DNA of 64,000 bases. It comes from Rhodococcus sp. 1163 (GTDB taxonomy: Bacteria; Actinomycetota; Actinomycetes; Mycobacteriales; Mycobacteriaceae). The notes under the pieces are model-generated. The model was given only the letters and a program-made list of their open reading frames with translations. It ran no database searches and was not told the origin of the DNA. Location: NCBI RefSeq assembly GCF_002091985.1, contig NZ_MKKX01000037.1, forward strand, positions 1-64,000, read 5' to 3'. Below are positions 39,327 to 47,702 of this stretch, piece after piece (within the stretch, counting starts at the first letter, position 1; every line of letters begins with the position of its first letter). The position numbers were made by a program, and so were the translations under genes.

Positions 39327-40576
39327 CTGGCTACCTCACCCAATGTCTTCGCCGGCAGTACCGCACCGAGACCCCGGTACGACCTGCGTACACGGCCGCG
39401 AATTCCGGTGACTATCTCGTAGTGGATGGTGCCCAACCGATCCGCCCAGTCCTGTGCACGCGGCCCCCCGCCGTCACCCGATCCGAACAGGATCGCCGAA
39501 TCGCCTTCGGTGACACCTGCCCCGCTCGGCCCGAGATCCACCACACATTGGTCCATGCATACCCGCCCTACCGAGGGAAACAGTCGCGAACCGATCTGCA
39601 CGTCGAAACGCCCGCTCAGGTTACGTACGACCCCGTCGGCGTATCCCATCGGGATGAGCGCAACCGTGGTGTCCTTCTCAGCGGTCCAGGTGTGCCCGTA
39701 GGACACTCCGTCACCGGCCCGGACCTTCTTCACCAACGCGACCGGCGCCGACACCGTCATTGCGGGCCGCAGGCCGAAATCACCGAGTTCCGGTATCGGC
39801 GACAAGCCGTACATCGCAATACCAGGCCGGACCATGTCGAAACGGAGATCGGGACGAGTAACAGTGGCCGCCGAATTGGACAGATGTACCCGCTCGGGCT
39901 GCAGACCGGCTGCACGCACGCGCGCCAGAGCGGTACGCAAGTTCTCCGCTTGGCGATCGTTGGCAGGATGCTGCGGACTGTCCGCGCACGCCAGATGAGA
40001 GAAGATTCCGCGTAAGTGGACGGACTCCTCGGCGACGGCCCTACCCAGTGCCTCGATCACCTCGTCCCACTGTTCGACGGGAATGCCGTTTCGGTTCAAG
40101 CCGGTGTCGAGCTTCAACGTCACGACTGCGGGGACGTTCGCTAAGCGAGCATCGGCTACTACTGCCGACAGTTGGGCGGCCGAGGACACACCGATTCCGA
40201 CCCCAGCCGAGATCGCCGGAGCGAAGTCGGTGCCGTGTCGGTGCAGCCAGGCAAGAATCGGGGCAGTGATGCCGGCCCTGCGTAGGGTGAGCGCTTCGTC
40301 GAGTGTCGTAACACCGAGCTCTTCGACTCCCGAGTTCAGGGCCACTGTTGCAACCGCCAGCGCACCGTGGTTGTAGCCATCCGCCTTCACGACGGCCATC
40401 ATCGAGGCGTCACCAGCGTATTCACGGAGAACAGCGACGTTGTGAGCGATCGCGTCGAGATCGATGGTGGCAGTCGCACCGGTACCGGAGTTGGGGTCCT
40501 CTGCGCTGACTGCTGCCACATCGACTACCGGTCCGAGTTCACTGTCCACAACGTTCGATGATGCCACTCGCAACAC
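39323..40576 (-). CDS. alr: Alanine racemase
   Basis: This 417-residue PLP enzyme makes D-alanine for peptidoglycan. The N-terminal barrel holds the PLP-Schiff-base Lys in VVKADGYNHG near 80, and the C-terminal beta domain holds the catalytic Tyr in SYGHTWTAEKD near 300. An N-terminal extension of ~35 residues precedes TIDLDAIAHN. GTG 40576 is preferred over the much longer open frame because GGGAG lies 5 bases upstream. It overlaps the following hydrolase by 4 bp. Upstream nnrD is separated by 85 bp. Confidence 0.95.
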   Translation of the reverse strand: MLRVASSNVVDSELGPVVDVAAVSAEDPNSGTGATATIDLDAIAHNVAVLREYAGDASMMAVVKADGYNHGALAVATVALNSGVEELGVTTLDEALTLRRAGITAPILAWLHRHGTDFAPAISAGVGIGVSSAAQLSAVVADARLANVPAVVTLKLDTGLNRNGIPVEQWDEVIEALGRAVAEESVHLRGIFSHLACADSPQHPANDRQAENLRTALARVRAAGLQPERVHLSNSAATVTRPDLRFDMVRPGIAMYGLSPIPELGDFGLRPAMTVSAPVALVKKVRAGDGVSYGHTWTAEKDTTVALIPMGYADGVVRNLSGRFDVQIGSRLFPSVGRVCMDQCVVDLGPSGAGVTEGDSAILFGSGDGGGPRAQDWADRLGTIHYEIVTGIRGRVRRSYRGLGAVLPAKTLGEVAR

Positions 40577-40661
40577 ATCGCTCCCTACTCGGTGCACCGA
40601 GGTCCTCGTTCGACTTCCCGACGATCGTGACCGAAAACACCTTGAACGTCTGACCGACACC

Positions 40662-42095
40662 TCACACTGTGACGGAACGCAGAATCCTGATGGCCTCGGG
40701 GAGCGCGGACAGGAGAGGTCCGGCCGAAATCGGTGCCGCGAACTCGCCCCTGGACCCATGCGCGGCCGTCGCGGCCGCCAACGAGTGCGCCCGGGCCCCA
40801 CACGCTGCAGCAACGGACGCATCGAGGCCGGTGGCCAGCAGCGCCCCCAGCACTCCGGACAGAACATCTCCCGATCCTGCCGTCGACGCCGCGGATCCGC
40901 CCGCATCGTTGACGAGGACCCGGCCATCCGGGTCGCCGACCACCGTCGCTCGGCCCTTGAGTAGTACGGTCACGCCCCAACTCGACGCCAGATCACGTAC
41001 CGCGGACACCTTGTCGGCGCCGGGCACCCGGCCGGTCAACCGCTCGAATTCACCGGCGTGCGGTGTGAGCAAAGTCGGTGCCGAGCGCGACCGAACCAGC
41101 TCTGGTTCCGACGCCAGAACGGTCAGGGCATCTGCGTCGACTACCACGGGCAGATCGGAGGCGAGGATGTCGGACAACCACTCCCTCGATCTTTCCCCGG
41201 TGTCGAACCCTGGACCTACGACCCATGCCTGCACTCGTCCAGCACTCGACGGATCGGCCGAGACGATGACCTCGGGATAGTGGGATACAACCTCAGCTTC
41301 CGCGCTCCCCACGTACCGCACCATGCCCGACGTCGCGGCCACCGCCGCTCCGGTGCACAACAATGCAGCCCCCGGATATCGCTTACTGCCCGCGGCGATC
41401 CCTACGACACCCTGCGAATACTTGTCGTCCTCGGCTGTAGGAATCGGCCAGAGGGCGCCGACGTCGGCAGGCTCGAACGCACGAATGTACGGATCGGGCA
41501 AGGTCAACCCGATCTCCACGAGTTCGACTCTGCCGCAATGCGGCACCGCAAGCACATGCACGGGTTTGCGCGCACCGAAGGTCACGGTCACCGCAGCTCG
41601 AACGGCTGGACCGTCCACACCGCCCGTCGTCGGATCGACACCGCTGGGAATGTCTGCGGAAACGATCGGAGCGTCGAGCGCGGAAACGATGGCGGCCGCA
41701 TCGGGTCGAAGCGGCCCCGTGCCGGAGATGCCGACGATGGCATCGATGACCAGGTCGGGATTATCCGGTGCGTCCACGACCTTGCCGCCGGCGCGTCGAA
41801 ATGCCGCAAGGCCTTCCGGGTGCGTGCGGTCCGGTTTCAGCAGGACCGCACTGACAGCTACCCCCCGGGTACGCAGGATGGCGCCGGCCCACAGTCCGTC
41901 GCCGCCGTTGTCACCGGACCCGACGAGAATGCTCACCCGTCGACCGACGACCCCGCCTGTCCGGCCCACCAACTCGCGCGCCACTACCGTTGCCAGACCG
42001 TAGGCTGCACGGCGCATCAGAACCCCCGGCGGCAACGCCTCGAGGAGCGGTCGCTCCGCGTCGCGAACCTGATCAGGCGTGAAGTAGTGCCGCAT
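40662..42095 (-). CDS. nnrD: Bifunctional NAD(P)H-hydrate epimerase/ADP-dependent dehydratase
   Basis: This 477-residue metabolite-repair enzyme restores damaged NAD(P)HX. The N-terminal YjeF_N epimerase (about 1-210) shows GSGDNGGDGLW near 60 and DAIVGISGTGPLR near 118. The C-terminal ribokinase-like dehydratase (about 220-470) shows GSKRYPGAA, LLTPHAGEFERL and the anion-hole NDAGGSAASTAGSGDVLSG near 415. ATG 42095 starts it. It lies 36 bp after glmS on the same strand and corresponds to Rv3433c. Confidence 0.95.
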   Translation of the reverse strand: MRHYFTPDQVRDAERPLLEALPPGVLMRRAAYGLATVVARELVGRTGGVVGRRVSILVGSGDNGGDGLWAGAILRTRGVAVSAVLLKPDRTHPEGLAAFRRAGGKVVDAPDNPDLVIDAIVGISGTGPLRPDAAAIVSALDAPIVSADIPSGVDPTTGGVDGPAVRAAVTVTFGARKPVHVLAVPHCGRVELVEIGLTLPDPYIRAFEPADVGALWPIPTAEDDKYSQGVVGIAAGSKRYPGAALLCTGAAVAATSGMVRYVGSAEAEVVSHYPEVIVSADPSSAGRVQAWVVGPGFDTGERSREWLSDILASDLPVVVDADALTVLASEPELVRSRSAPTLLTPHAGEFERLTGRVPGADKVSAVRDLASSWGVTVLLKGRATVVGDPDGRVLVNDAGGSAASTAGSGDVLSGVLGALLATGLDASVAAACGARAHSLAAATAAHGSRGEFAAPISAGPLLSALPEAIRILRSVTV

Positions 42096-42131
42096 AAACA
42101 GTCTCCCGTCGGACGTTCACCTACGTTGCTG

Positions 42132-43994
42132 CTACTCGACAGTGACGGACTTCGCCAGGTTCCTCGGCTTGTCGACATCGTATCCCCTGGTCTGGGCCAC
42201 TTCGGCGGCAAAGACCTGCAACGGCACAGTCGACAGCAGTGGCTGCAGAAGAGTCGGAGCCACCGGGATCTCGATCAGATGGTCGGCAAAGGGACGGACA
42301 GTGTCGTCACCCTCCTCCGCGATCACTACTGTTCGAGCACCACGCGCCTGGATCTCACGAATGTTGCTGAGCATCTTCGAGTGAAGGACCGCGCGCCCCT
42401 TCGGCGAGGGCATGACCACGATCACGGGCAACCCGTCCTCGATCAGCGCAATGGGGCCATGTTTGAGTTCACCTGCAGCGAAGCCCTCGGCGTGCATGTA
42501 CGCCAGTTCCTTGAGCTTGAGGGCGCCTTCGAGTGCCACCGGGTATCCGACGTGGCGACCGAGGAACAGAATCGTCGGCGACATAGCCAATTCTCGTGCA
42601 AGTTCACGCACCGGTTCCACCGAATCGAGTACTTTCTGCACGAGTTCGGGCATCGTTTCGAGGTCTGCGAACTCCCGTGCGACCTCGTCGGGGTACTTCG
42701 TTCCGCGAGCCTGCGCAAGAGCAAGCCCGACGAGGTAGTTGGCAGTGATCTGAGCGAGGAAAGCCTTGGTCGACGCGACGCCGATCTCTGGACCCGTTCG
42801 CGTGTACAGGACTGCGTCGGCCTCGCGCGGAATCTGGGAGCCGTTGGTGTTGCACACGGCGAGAACTCGCGCACCCTGATCTTTCGCATGGCGTACGGCC
42901 TCGAGCGTGTCCGCGGTTTCGCCGGACTGCGAAATCGCGACCACGAGAGTGGATCGATCGAGAACCGGATCTCGGTAACGAAACTCGCTGGCAAGTTCGA
43001 CCTCGACCGGAAGTCGCGTCCAGTGCTCGATGGCGTACTTCGCAAGCAACCCGGAATGATAGGAACTTCCGCACGCTACGACGAAGATCTTGTCGACCTC
43101 GCGTAGCTCCTGATCCGACAACCGCTGCTCGTCCAAGACGATCCGCTGATTCTCGAAGTGCCCGAGCAAGGTGTCCGCGATGGCAGCGGGCTGCTCCTGG
43201 ATCTCCTTGAGCATGAAGTAGTCGTAGCCGCCTTTTTCGGCGGCAGCCAGATCCCAATCGATATGGAAAGGGCGTCCCGACGCTACGTTGCCGTCGAAGT
43301 CGGTGATCTCGTATCCACCGGCAGTGATGACGACTACCTGATCCTGGCCGAGTTCGACAGCCTCGCGCGTGTGCTCGATGAATGCAGCCACATCCGAACC
43401 CACGAACATCTCGCCGACACCTACTCCGACGACCAGCGGCGTCGACCGACGCGCGGCGACAATGGTGTCGGCGTGATCGGAATGGGTGAACACGAGCGTG
43501 AACGCGCCCTCGAGTCTGCGCAACACCGCTTTCGCGCTGGCGACGAAATCGCCCTTCGTCGGTCCCTCCTCGTACGCACACGAAACGAGGTGGACTGCCA
43601 CCTCGGTATCGGTGTCACTGGAAAACTCGATGCCCCGGGCTTCGAGTTCGGCGCGGAGTGGTCCGAAGTTTTCGATGATCCCGTTGTGCACGACCGCGAC
43701 CGCCCCCGACACGTCGCGGTGCGGATGTGCATTTCGATCGGTCGGACGCCCGTGAGTTGCCCACCGGGTGTGACCCATGCCCGTCGACCCGACGAACCTC
43801 TCGGTGCCGACTTCTTCCAGTTCGGCCTCCAGATTCGCCAGCCGACCCGCCTTGCGTTCGACGGCGGTGTTCCCGGCACCGTCGAGTATCGCAATCCCCG
43901 CTGAGTCGTATCCCCTGTATTCCATACGCCGAAGCGCCTCGACCACTACACCCAGAGCTTGGCGGTGGCCGACGTATCCCACGATTCCGCACAT
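42132..43994 (-). CDS. glmS: Glutamine-fructose-6-phosphate aminotransferase
   Basis: This 620-residue enzyme makes glucosamine-6-phosphate, the first step to UDP-GlcNAc. The nucleophile is Cys2 (MCGIVGYVG), followed by an N-terminal glutaminase domain with HTRWATHG near 78. Two SIS domains follow (CGSSYHSG near 310 and ISQSGETADT near 355), and the conserved C terminus is DVDKPRNLAKSVTVE. glmM, the next enzyme of the pathway, lies 4 kb away on the same strand. No glmS ribozyme is seen in the 111-bp region upstream. Confidence 0.97.
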   Translation of the reverse strand: MCGIVGYVGHRQALGVVVEALRRMEYRGYDSAGIAILDGAGNTAVERKAGRLANLEAELEEVGTERFVGSTGMGHTRWATHGRPTDRNAHPHRDVSGAVAVVHNGIIENFGPLRAELEARGIEFSSDTDTEVAVHLVSCAYEEGPTKGDFVASAKAVLRRLEGAFTLVFTHSDHADTIVAARRSTPLVVGVGVGEMFVGSDVAAFIEHTREAVELGQDQVVVITAGGYEITDFDGNVASGRPFHIDWDLAAAEKGGYDYFMLKEIQEQPAAIADTLLGHFENQRIVLDEQRLSDQELREVDKIFVVACGSSYHSGLLAKYAIEHWTRLPVEVELASEFRYRDPVLDRSTLVVAISQSGETADTLEAVRHAKDQGARVLAVCNTNGSQIPREADAVLYTRTGPEIGVASTKAFLAQITANYLVGLALAQARGTKYPDEVAREFADLETMPELVQKVLDSVEPVRELARELAMSPTILFLGRHVGYPVALEGALKLKELAYMHAEGFAAGELKHGPIALIEDGLPVIVVMPSPKGRAVLHSKMLSNIREIQARGARTVVIAEEGDDTVRPFADHLIEIPVAPTLLQPLLSTVPLQVFAAEVAQTRGYDVDKPRNLAKSVTVE

Positions 43995-44105
43995 GGTGCT
44001 TGAGGGTACTCGGAGACAGACGGAGATCCTCGCGGGAGAACGCGAGAACCCCTACTCGGCCCCTTACCCCCGCCGATCACACCCGATCCGATAGCGTCTA
44101 CACCC

Positions 44106-44960
44106 GTGGCGACACCCAAGAAGCTCGCAGCAGAACTCAGCAAGCGCGGTCCGCACGAAGTGCTCCGCGGCGACCTCGCCCTCGCCGGCCAACCCGGCGT
44201 CGTCTACACCCCTGCGGAGGGCTACAACCTGCCCGGAGTCGCTTTCGGGCACGGCTGGCTGTTGCGCAGCGACCATTACACGAACACCCTGAAGCACCTG
44301 GCATCATGGGGCATAGTCGCCGCGGCGCCCGACACCGAACGCGGGCCGTTTCCGTCACACCGCGGTCTCGCCGCCGACCTCGGCACAGTGCTCGACATCA
44401 TGACCGGAGTGCGGTTGGGAACCGGAAACATCAGTGTGCACCCCGACAAACTCGCCGTCGCCGGCCACGGCATGGGAGCGAGCGTTGCAGTTCTCGCAGC
44501 CGCATCACGCTCGGACATCAAAGCCGTAGCCGCGCTCTTTCCGGCACCGACGGTGCCGAGCGCGGAAGACGCAGCGCAATCCTTGTCGGTGCCCGGGTTG
44601 GTGCTGGGAGATGCAGCCATGACCGATTCGCTGAACGACAACACACTCGCGCTCGCCGGCGCATGGCGAGGACCCTCCACATTTCGACGCATCGACAAAG
44701 CGTCGTCCGACGGCATGGTCGAAGGAAGACGGCTGCTCAGCCCCCTCGGCTTCGGCGGTACCGAGAGGTCGACAGTCGAGGTCGTCCGCGCGCTACTGAC
44801 TGCATTCTTGTTGTTCCACCTCTCCGGCGACAAGAAGTACGAAGAACTCGCCGGTGCAGCGGAATTGAAGAACACGCGAGTAATCGATCCTCACGCACCG
44901 ATCGCGGAGCAGCCGAAGCCGAGCGCAATCTCGGCAGTGCGTGCAGTGATCGGTCGCTGA
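44106..44960 (+). CDS. Alpha/beta-hydrolase fold protein without nucleophile Ser (Rv3438-like)
   Basis: This 284-residue protein has a dienelactone-hydrolase/PET-hydrolase-like fold: GVAFGHGWLL near 43-52, WGIVAAAPDTE near 68, and LAVAGHGMGASVAVLAAAS near 117-135. The nucleophile elbow GxSxG reads G-H-G-M-G, so Gly replaces the catalytic Ser (codon GGC). It is therefore probably not an esterase and may bind a ligand or partner. The position after glmS matches Rv3438. GTG 44106 starts it. It is divergent from glmS and convergent with the three-gene ESX-like operon, whose last gene ends 6 bp away. Confidence 0.85.
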   Translation: MATPKKLAAELSKRGPHEVLRGDLALAGQPGVVYTPAEGYNLPGVAFGHGWLLRSDHYTNTLKHLASWGIVAAAPDTERGPFPSHRGLAADLGTVLDIMTGVRLGTGNISVHPDKLAVAGHGMGASVAVLAAASRSDIKAVAALFPAPTVPSAEDAAQSLSVPGLVLGDAAMTDSLNDNTLALAGAWRGPSTFRRIDKASSDGMVEGRRLLSPLGFGGTERSTVEVVRALLTAFLLFHLSGDKKYEELAGAAELKNTRVIDPHAPIAEQPKPSAISAVRAVIGR

Positions 44961-44966
44961 CCCTCT

Positions 44967-45284
44967 TCACCTCAGCCAGCTCGAAGGCGGGTCGTCCTCG
45001 GCCCAGGTTGCCTGCGCTGCTGCCTGCACCCGCGTATCCAGGTTCGCCGGCAACAGATACGACCGGTACGCGTTCACGGATCGATCTTCCTCGACGTTCT
45101 TGTTCGAAACTCCACTCGGCTCGGGACGCGGGCCGTGGTCGTCGATTGCGGCCGGTGACGGCCCGACGCCGGACGTAGTGTGCGCAATCGTGTCGAGTCG
45201 ATCCGACACCCGATCCAGTGCGGCACGGTGCTCGGCGCGCACGCGCTGGATTTCACTCCTCCACGTGCCCCCACCGCCGGTCAC
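44967..45284 (-). CDS. Small protein, third gene of the ESX-like operon
   Basis: This 105-residue protein has an N-terminal helix TWRSEIQRVRAEHRAALDRVSDRLDTIAH (roughly residues 7-36, with the heptad-like pattern of a coiled coil), a Gly/Pro-rich middle and a C-terminal NAYRSYLLPANLDTRVQAAAQATW ending WLR. I do not recognise a family. GTG 45284 overlaps the upstream gene's stop by 4 bp (GTGA), which is strong evidence that this short frame is real and co-translated. The longer frame to 45455 lies inside the previous gene. Confidence 0.7.
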   Translation of the reverse strand: MTGGGGTWRSEIQRVRAEHRAALDRVSDRLDTIAHTTSGVGPSPAAIDDHGPRPEPSGVSNKNVEEDRSVNAYRSYLLPANLDTRVQAAAQATWAEDDPPSSWLR

Positions 45285-47236
45285 AGCGGCCCGGCTTCGG
45301 CAAGGTGTGCACCCGAGTCCAACGATGGCCCCTCTGCGTCCTGCTCCGCCGCTGAAGGTGGCGGACCCTCTGCCGGTGAAGGTGGCGACGGAGTTCGTAT
45401 CGGGGGCTCCATCGGGGCGGCTTCGCCCTCTGCGCTCCCCTCGTCCGGCGTGCACACCCCAGGTTCGAAATCTTCAGGTTCTGAGTCTTCGGGGACGGAA
45501 TCGTCGGTTACGGAGCCTTGCGTTACTGAGTCTTCGGACGCACCGAGGTCCGCCGCGACGGGTGCAGGCTCCGGCTCCGGCTCGGGCCCTTCCTTCGGTT
45601 CCACCTCCGGCTGCTCTACGTTCGATTCACCGGCAGGTCGTTCGGGATCTCGCTGTTCAGGAGCCGAGCCGGAAGCGACGGGCGGAGGGTCGAGGGACTC
45701 GACGATCACGGGTAGCCCGAGCGGACCCATCCGAAGTTCGAATCGACGTACGCTGCCGTCCGGGCTGCCGAGTTCCAACGACACCGTTCCATTCTGTGCC
45801 ACCGCGATCTTCGCGTTGTGCCCATCCAGTTCGGCCTCGAGGTGCCCTCGTTCTGGTGACACTCCACCCGAGTCCGGTTCCACCGGACCAGCAGTCAGCG
45901 GAGGAGTATCAGCGTTCACTGGTTCCCCATCAGCGTTCGGCGACTCCACGGAAGCTGGTGAATTTCGTTCTCGTACAGAGTCATTCGAGCTGAACTCCTC
46001 CTCTTCATCGTTCGGCGGGGTCGGTGTCTCACCGGATTCGGAATCGAGAATGCGATCTATGGCCGATCGAATATCGGCAGTGAGCGGTTCCATTGCACGT
46101 TGCACCGCCGACTCGATTGCTGCCGCCGAGTCGGGTGAGCCAGCTGAACCGGAGGGGCCAGTGCGACTTCCGGTGTCGATGTCCGGGCTCCGCTGCGGCT
46201 GCGGCACCGGCATGCTGCTGGTCGCGGGGGCTGTTGTCGGCACAGCCTGATTCGGTATTGCGGACCGCGGCAGTTCCGACAGCGGCTGTACGGGCAGTGG
46301 CTGTACGGGCAGCGGCCGTGTCGACTGAGGCACCGTGCCCGGGACAGAATTCGGTAGACCGCCGGGCGCAGTTCGACACCGCGTGTCGGGTCTATCCACA
46401 GCCGAGTCGTCGATATCGGTGGACGGAAATTCGGAATCTTCGATGGCCTCGGCTGTCTTTGCCACGACTGCCAGAAGGTCTCGTACACCGGTGTCCGTAG
46501 CCGCGCAGATTTCCACGAAGGCGAGGCAGGTCTCGATGACCGCGGGCCGAAAAATATCGTTCAGCCACGCATCGCAGACTCTCCGAACCTTGCTCAGTCC
46601 GACACTGTCGAGGGGTGTTCGCGTGTCGACCACCTCCGCGACCTCCGGCAGTGCAGCCTCGACCGCAACCAGAAAGGCATTCGCGACCGGTCCGATACTT
46701 TGGACGGAATCAGGGTCCAGGCCTGCGAAGTACGCGATGGCATCGATCGACTCGATCGGTTTGCCGCCGACTCGAGAGAAGTCGATCGATGCCACGACGG
46801 CGGCCTTGTCCCGCACGATTTCGCCGATGACATCTGCCGCGGTGTGCATGGATTGGTAGAGCTGATCGATCGAGTCCACACGCGACAGCGCGCGCTGCAG
46901 GTCCGATTCCATGTCCGACATCGCCGCCTCACCTGCCGGGCCCGACCACGAACGGGCCAGTACCGCGCACAGACGCCGCTGTTCCTCGATCTGCGAGCGT
47001 GCAACCTCGAGCACTCTGCCCAAGGCGTCGGCATCGGCAGTCAAAGCCGCGATATTCAACCCGCGTTGCTCGTCGTAGCGTGCGCACATTTCGGCGTACG
47101 TCCACTCCAGAGAACCATCGATGCGATGCAGCGTCGGGAGGTGACGTTCGAAATACAGCAAGCCACGGGTGCCGCCGTCGAGAAGGCTCTCGACCGAGAT
47201 CACAGACTCCACGCCCGGCATCGTCGGTGATGTCAT
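45281..47236 (-). CDS. WXG-like N-terminal helical domain fused to long Pro/Glu/Ser-rich tail (Rv3439c-like)
   Basis: This 651-residue protein has a helical N-terminal domain of ~280 residues in which ARSWSGPAGEAAMSDM near residue 97 has the W-x-G turn flanked by two helices, as in WXG100 or long T7SS substrates. From about 290 it becomes low-complexity, rich in Pro, Ser, Thr and Glu (stretches such as VPQSTRPLPVQPLPVQPL, and EVEPKEGPEPEPEPAP). A short ordered island near 440-500 resembles beta strands (NGTVSLELGSPDGS). Position matches Rv3439c. No TM or signal peptide is seen. It overlaps both neighbours by 4 bp, so the operon encodes a small type VII secretion-like set; secretion by ESX-4 is inference. 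Confidence 0.75.
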   Translation of the reverse strand: MTSPTMPGVESVISVESLLDGGTRGLLYFERHLPTLHRIDGSLEWTYAEMCARYDEQRGLNIAALTADADALGRVLEVARSQIEEQRRLCAVLARSWSGPAGEAAMSDMESDLQRALSRVDSIDQLYQSMHTAADVIGEIVRDKAAVVASIDFSRVGGKPIESIDAIAYFAGLDPDSVQSIGPVANAFLVAVEAALPEVAEVVDTRTPLDSVGLSKVRRVCDAWLNDIFRPAVIETCLAFVEICAATDTGVRDLLAVVAKTAEAIEDSEFPSTDIDDSAVDRPDTRCRTAPGGLPNSVPGTVPQSTRPLPVQPLPVQPLSELPRSAIPNQAVPTTAPATSSMPVPQPQRSPDIDTGSRTGPSGSAGSPDSAAAIESAVQRAMEPLTADIRSAIDRILDSESGETPTPPNDEEEEFSSNDSVRERNSPASVESPNADGEPVNADTPPLTAGPVEPDSGGVSPERGHLEAELDGHNAKIAVAQNGTVSLELGSPDGSVRRFELRMGPLGLPVIVESLDPPPVASGSAPEQRDPERPAGESNVEQPEVEPKEGPEPEPEPAPVAADLGASEDSVTQGSVTDDSVPEDSEPEDFEPGVCTPDEGSAEGEAAPMEPPIRTPSPPSPAEGPPPSAAEQDAEGPSLDSGAHLAEAGPL

Positions 47237-47565
47237 CGGGTCGATTCGATTCGGGGATCGTGCAGGGAAGTCGACAGCTCATCGTCGACAAATCGATATC
47301 CGTCGACGATGGTATGGAGCCGGTCGGCGTTGTCCTCGGACGCCTCACTCCAGCGTCGTAGCGATGACCCCACAAGACCGCCGGCCGCTGCAATGCGCAC
47401 ACCGAGGTCGCCGTAGTTCCGGCCGGCGACCGCCGGACCGAAAGTGAGCCCGCTCGCAATCTCGGCAGCCGACACGATTGCCTGGGCGGAGTCGCCGAAA
47501 GCTCCGGCTACAGCACCGACTGCCTCCGCATCGATATCCAACTCGTCACACATCTCGCACACCAC
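47233..47565 (-). CDS. EspC-like type VII secretion target (Rv3440c-like)
   Basis: This 110-residue all-helical protein resembles the EspC/DUF2580 group. It has a helix from ELDIDAEAVGAVAGAFGDSAQAIVSAAE, a loop (GLTFGPAVAGRNYGDLG) and a second helix RWSEASEDNADRLHTIVDGY, closing with a D-D-E-L segment like a Y/F-x3-D/E secretion signal (YRFVDDEL). Its genomic place matches Rv3440c. The start could be GTG 47565 or ATG 47553; neither has a strong site. It overlaps the next gene by 4 bp (ATGA) and begins the operon, divergent from the F420-type oxidoreductase. Confidence 0.75.
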   Translation of the reverse strand: MVCEMCDELDIDAEAVGAVAGAFGDSAQAIVSAAEIASGLTFGPAVAGRNYGDLGVRIAAAGGLVGSSLRRWSEASEDNADRLHTIVDGYRFVDDELSTSLHDPRIESTR

Positions 47566-47702
47566 GCTTCCACGTCCGTCGGGCGAAATACCCCTGTCAT
47601 GTTCGACGCAGCCCGCATGGGATCGGTTCCCTCCGGTACCGGTAACGTCCCAGCTATACAGCTCGGGTTACAGATAACACGCTCACACCTGCGAGGAGTC
47701 TC

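Noticed and set aside
41058-43106. 682-residue plus-strand ORF across nnrD and glmS
   Set aside because: It covers parts of two certain minus-strand genes and has the Arg/His/Asp-rich composition of a reverse frame.
45180-46250. Ser-rich 356-residue plus-strand ORF
   Set aside because: It is the reverse frame of the Pro/Glu/Ser-rich tail of the ESX-like protein; low complexity creates it.
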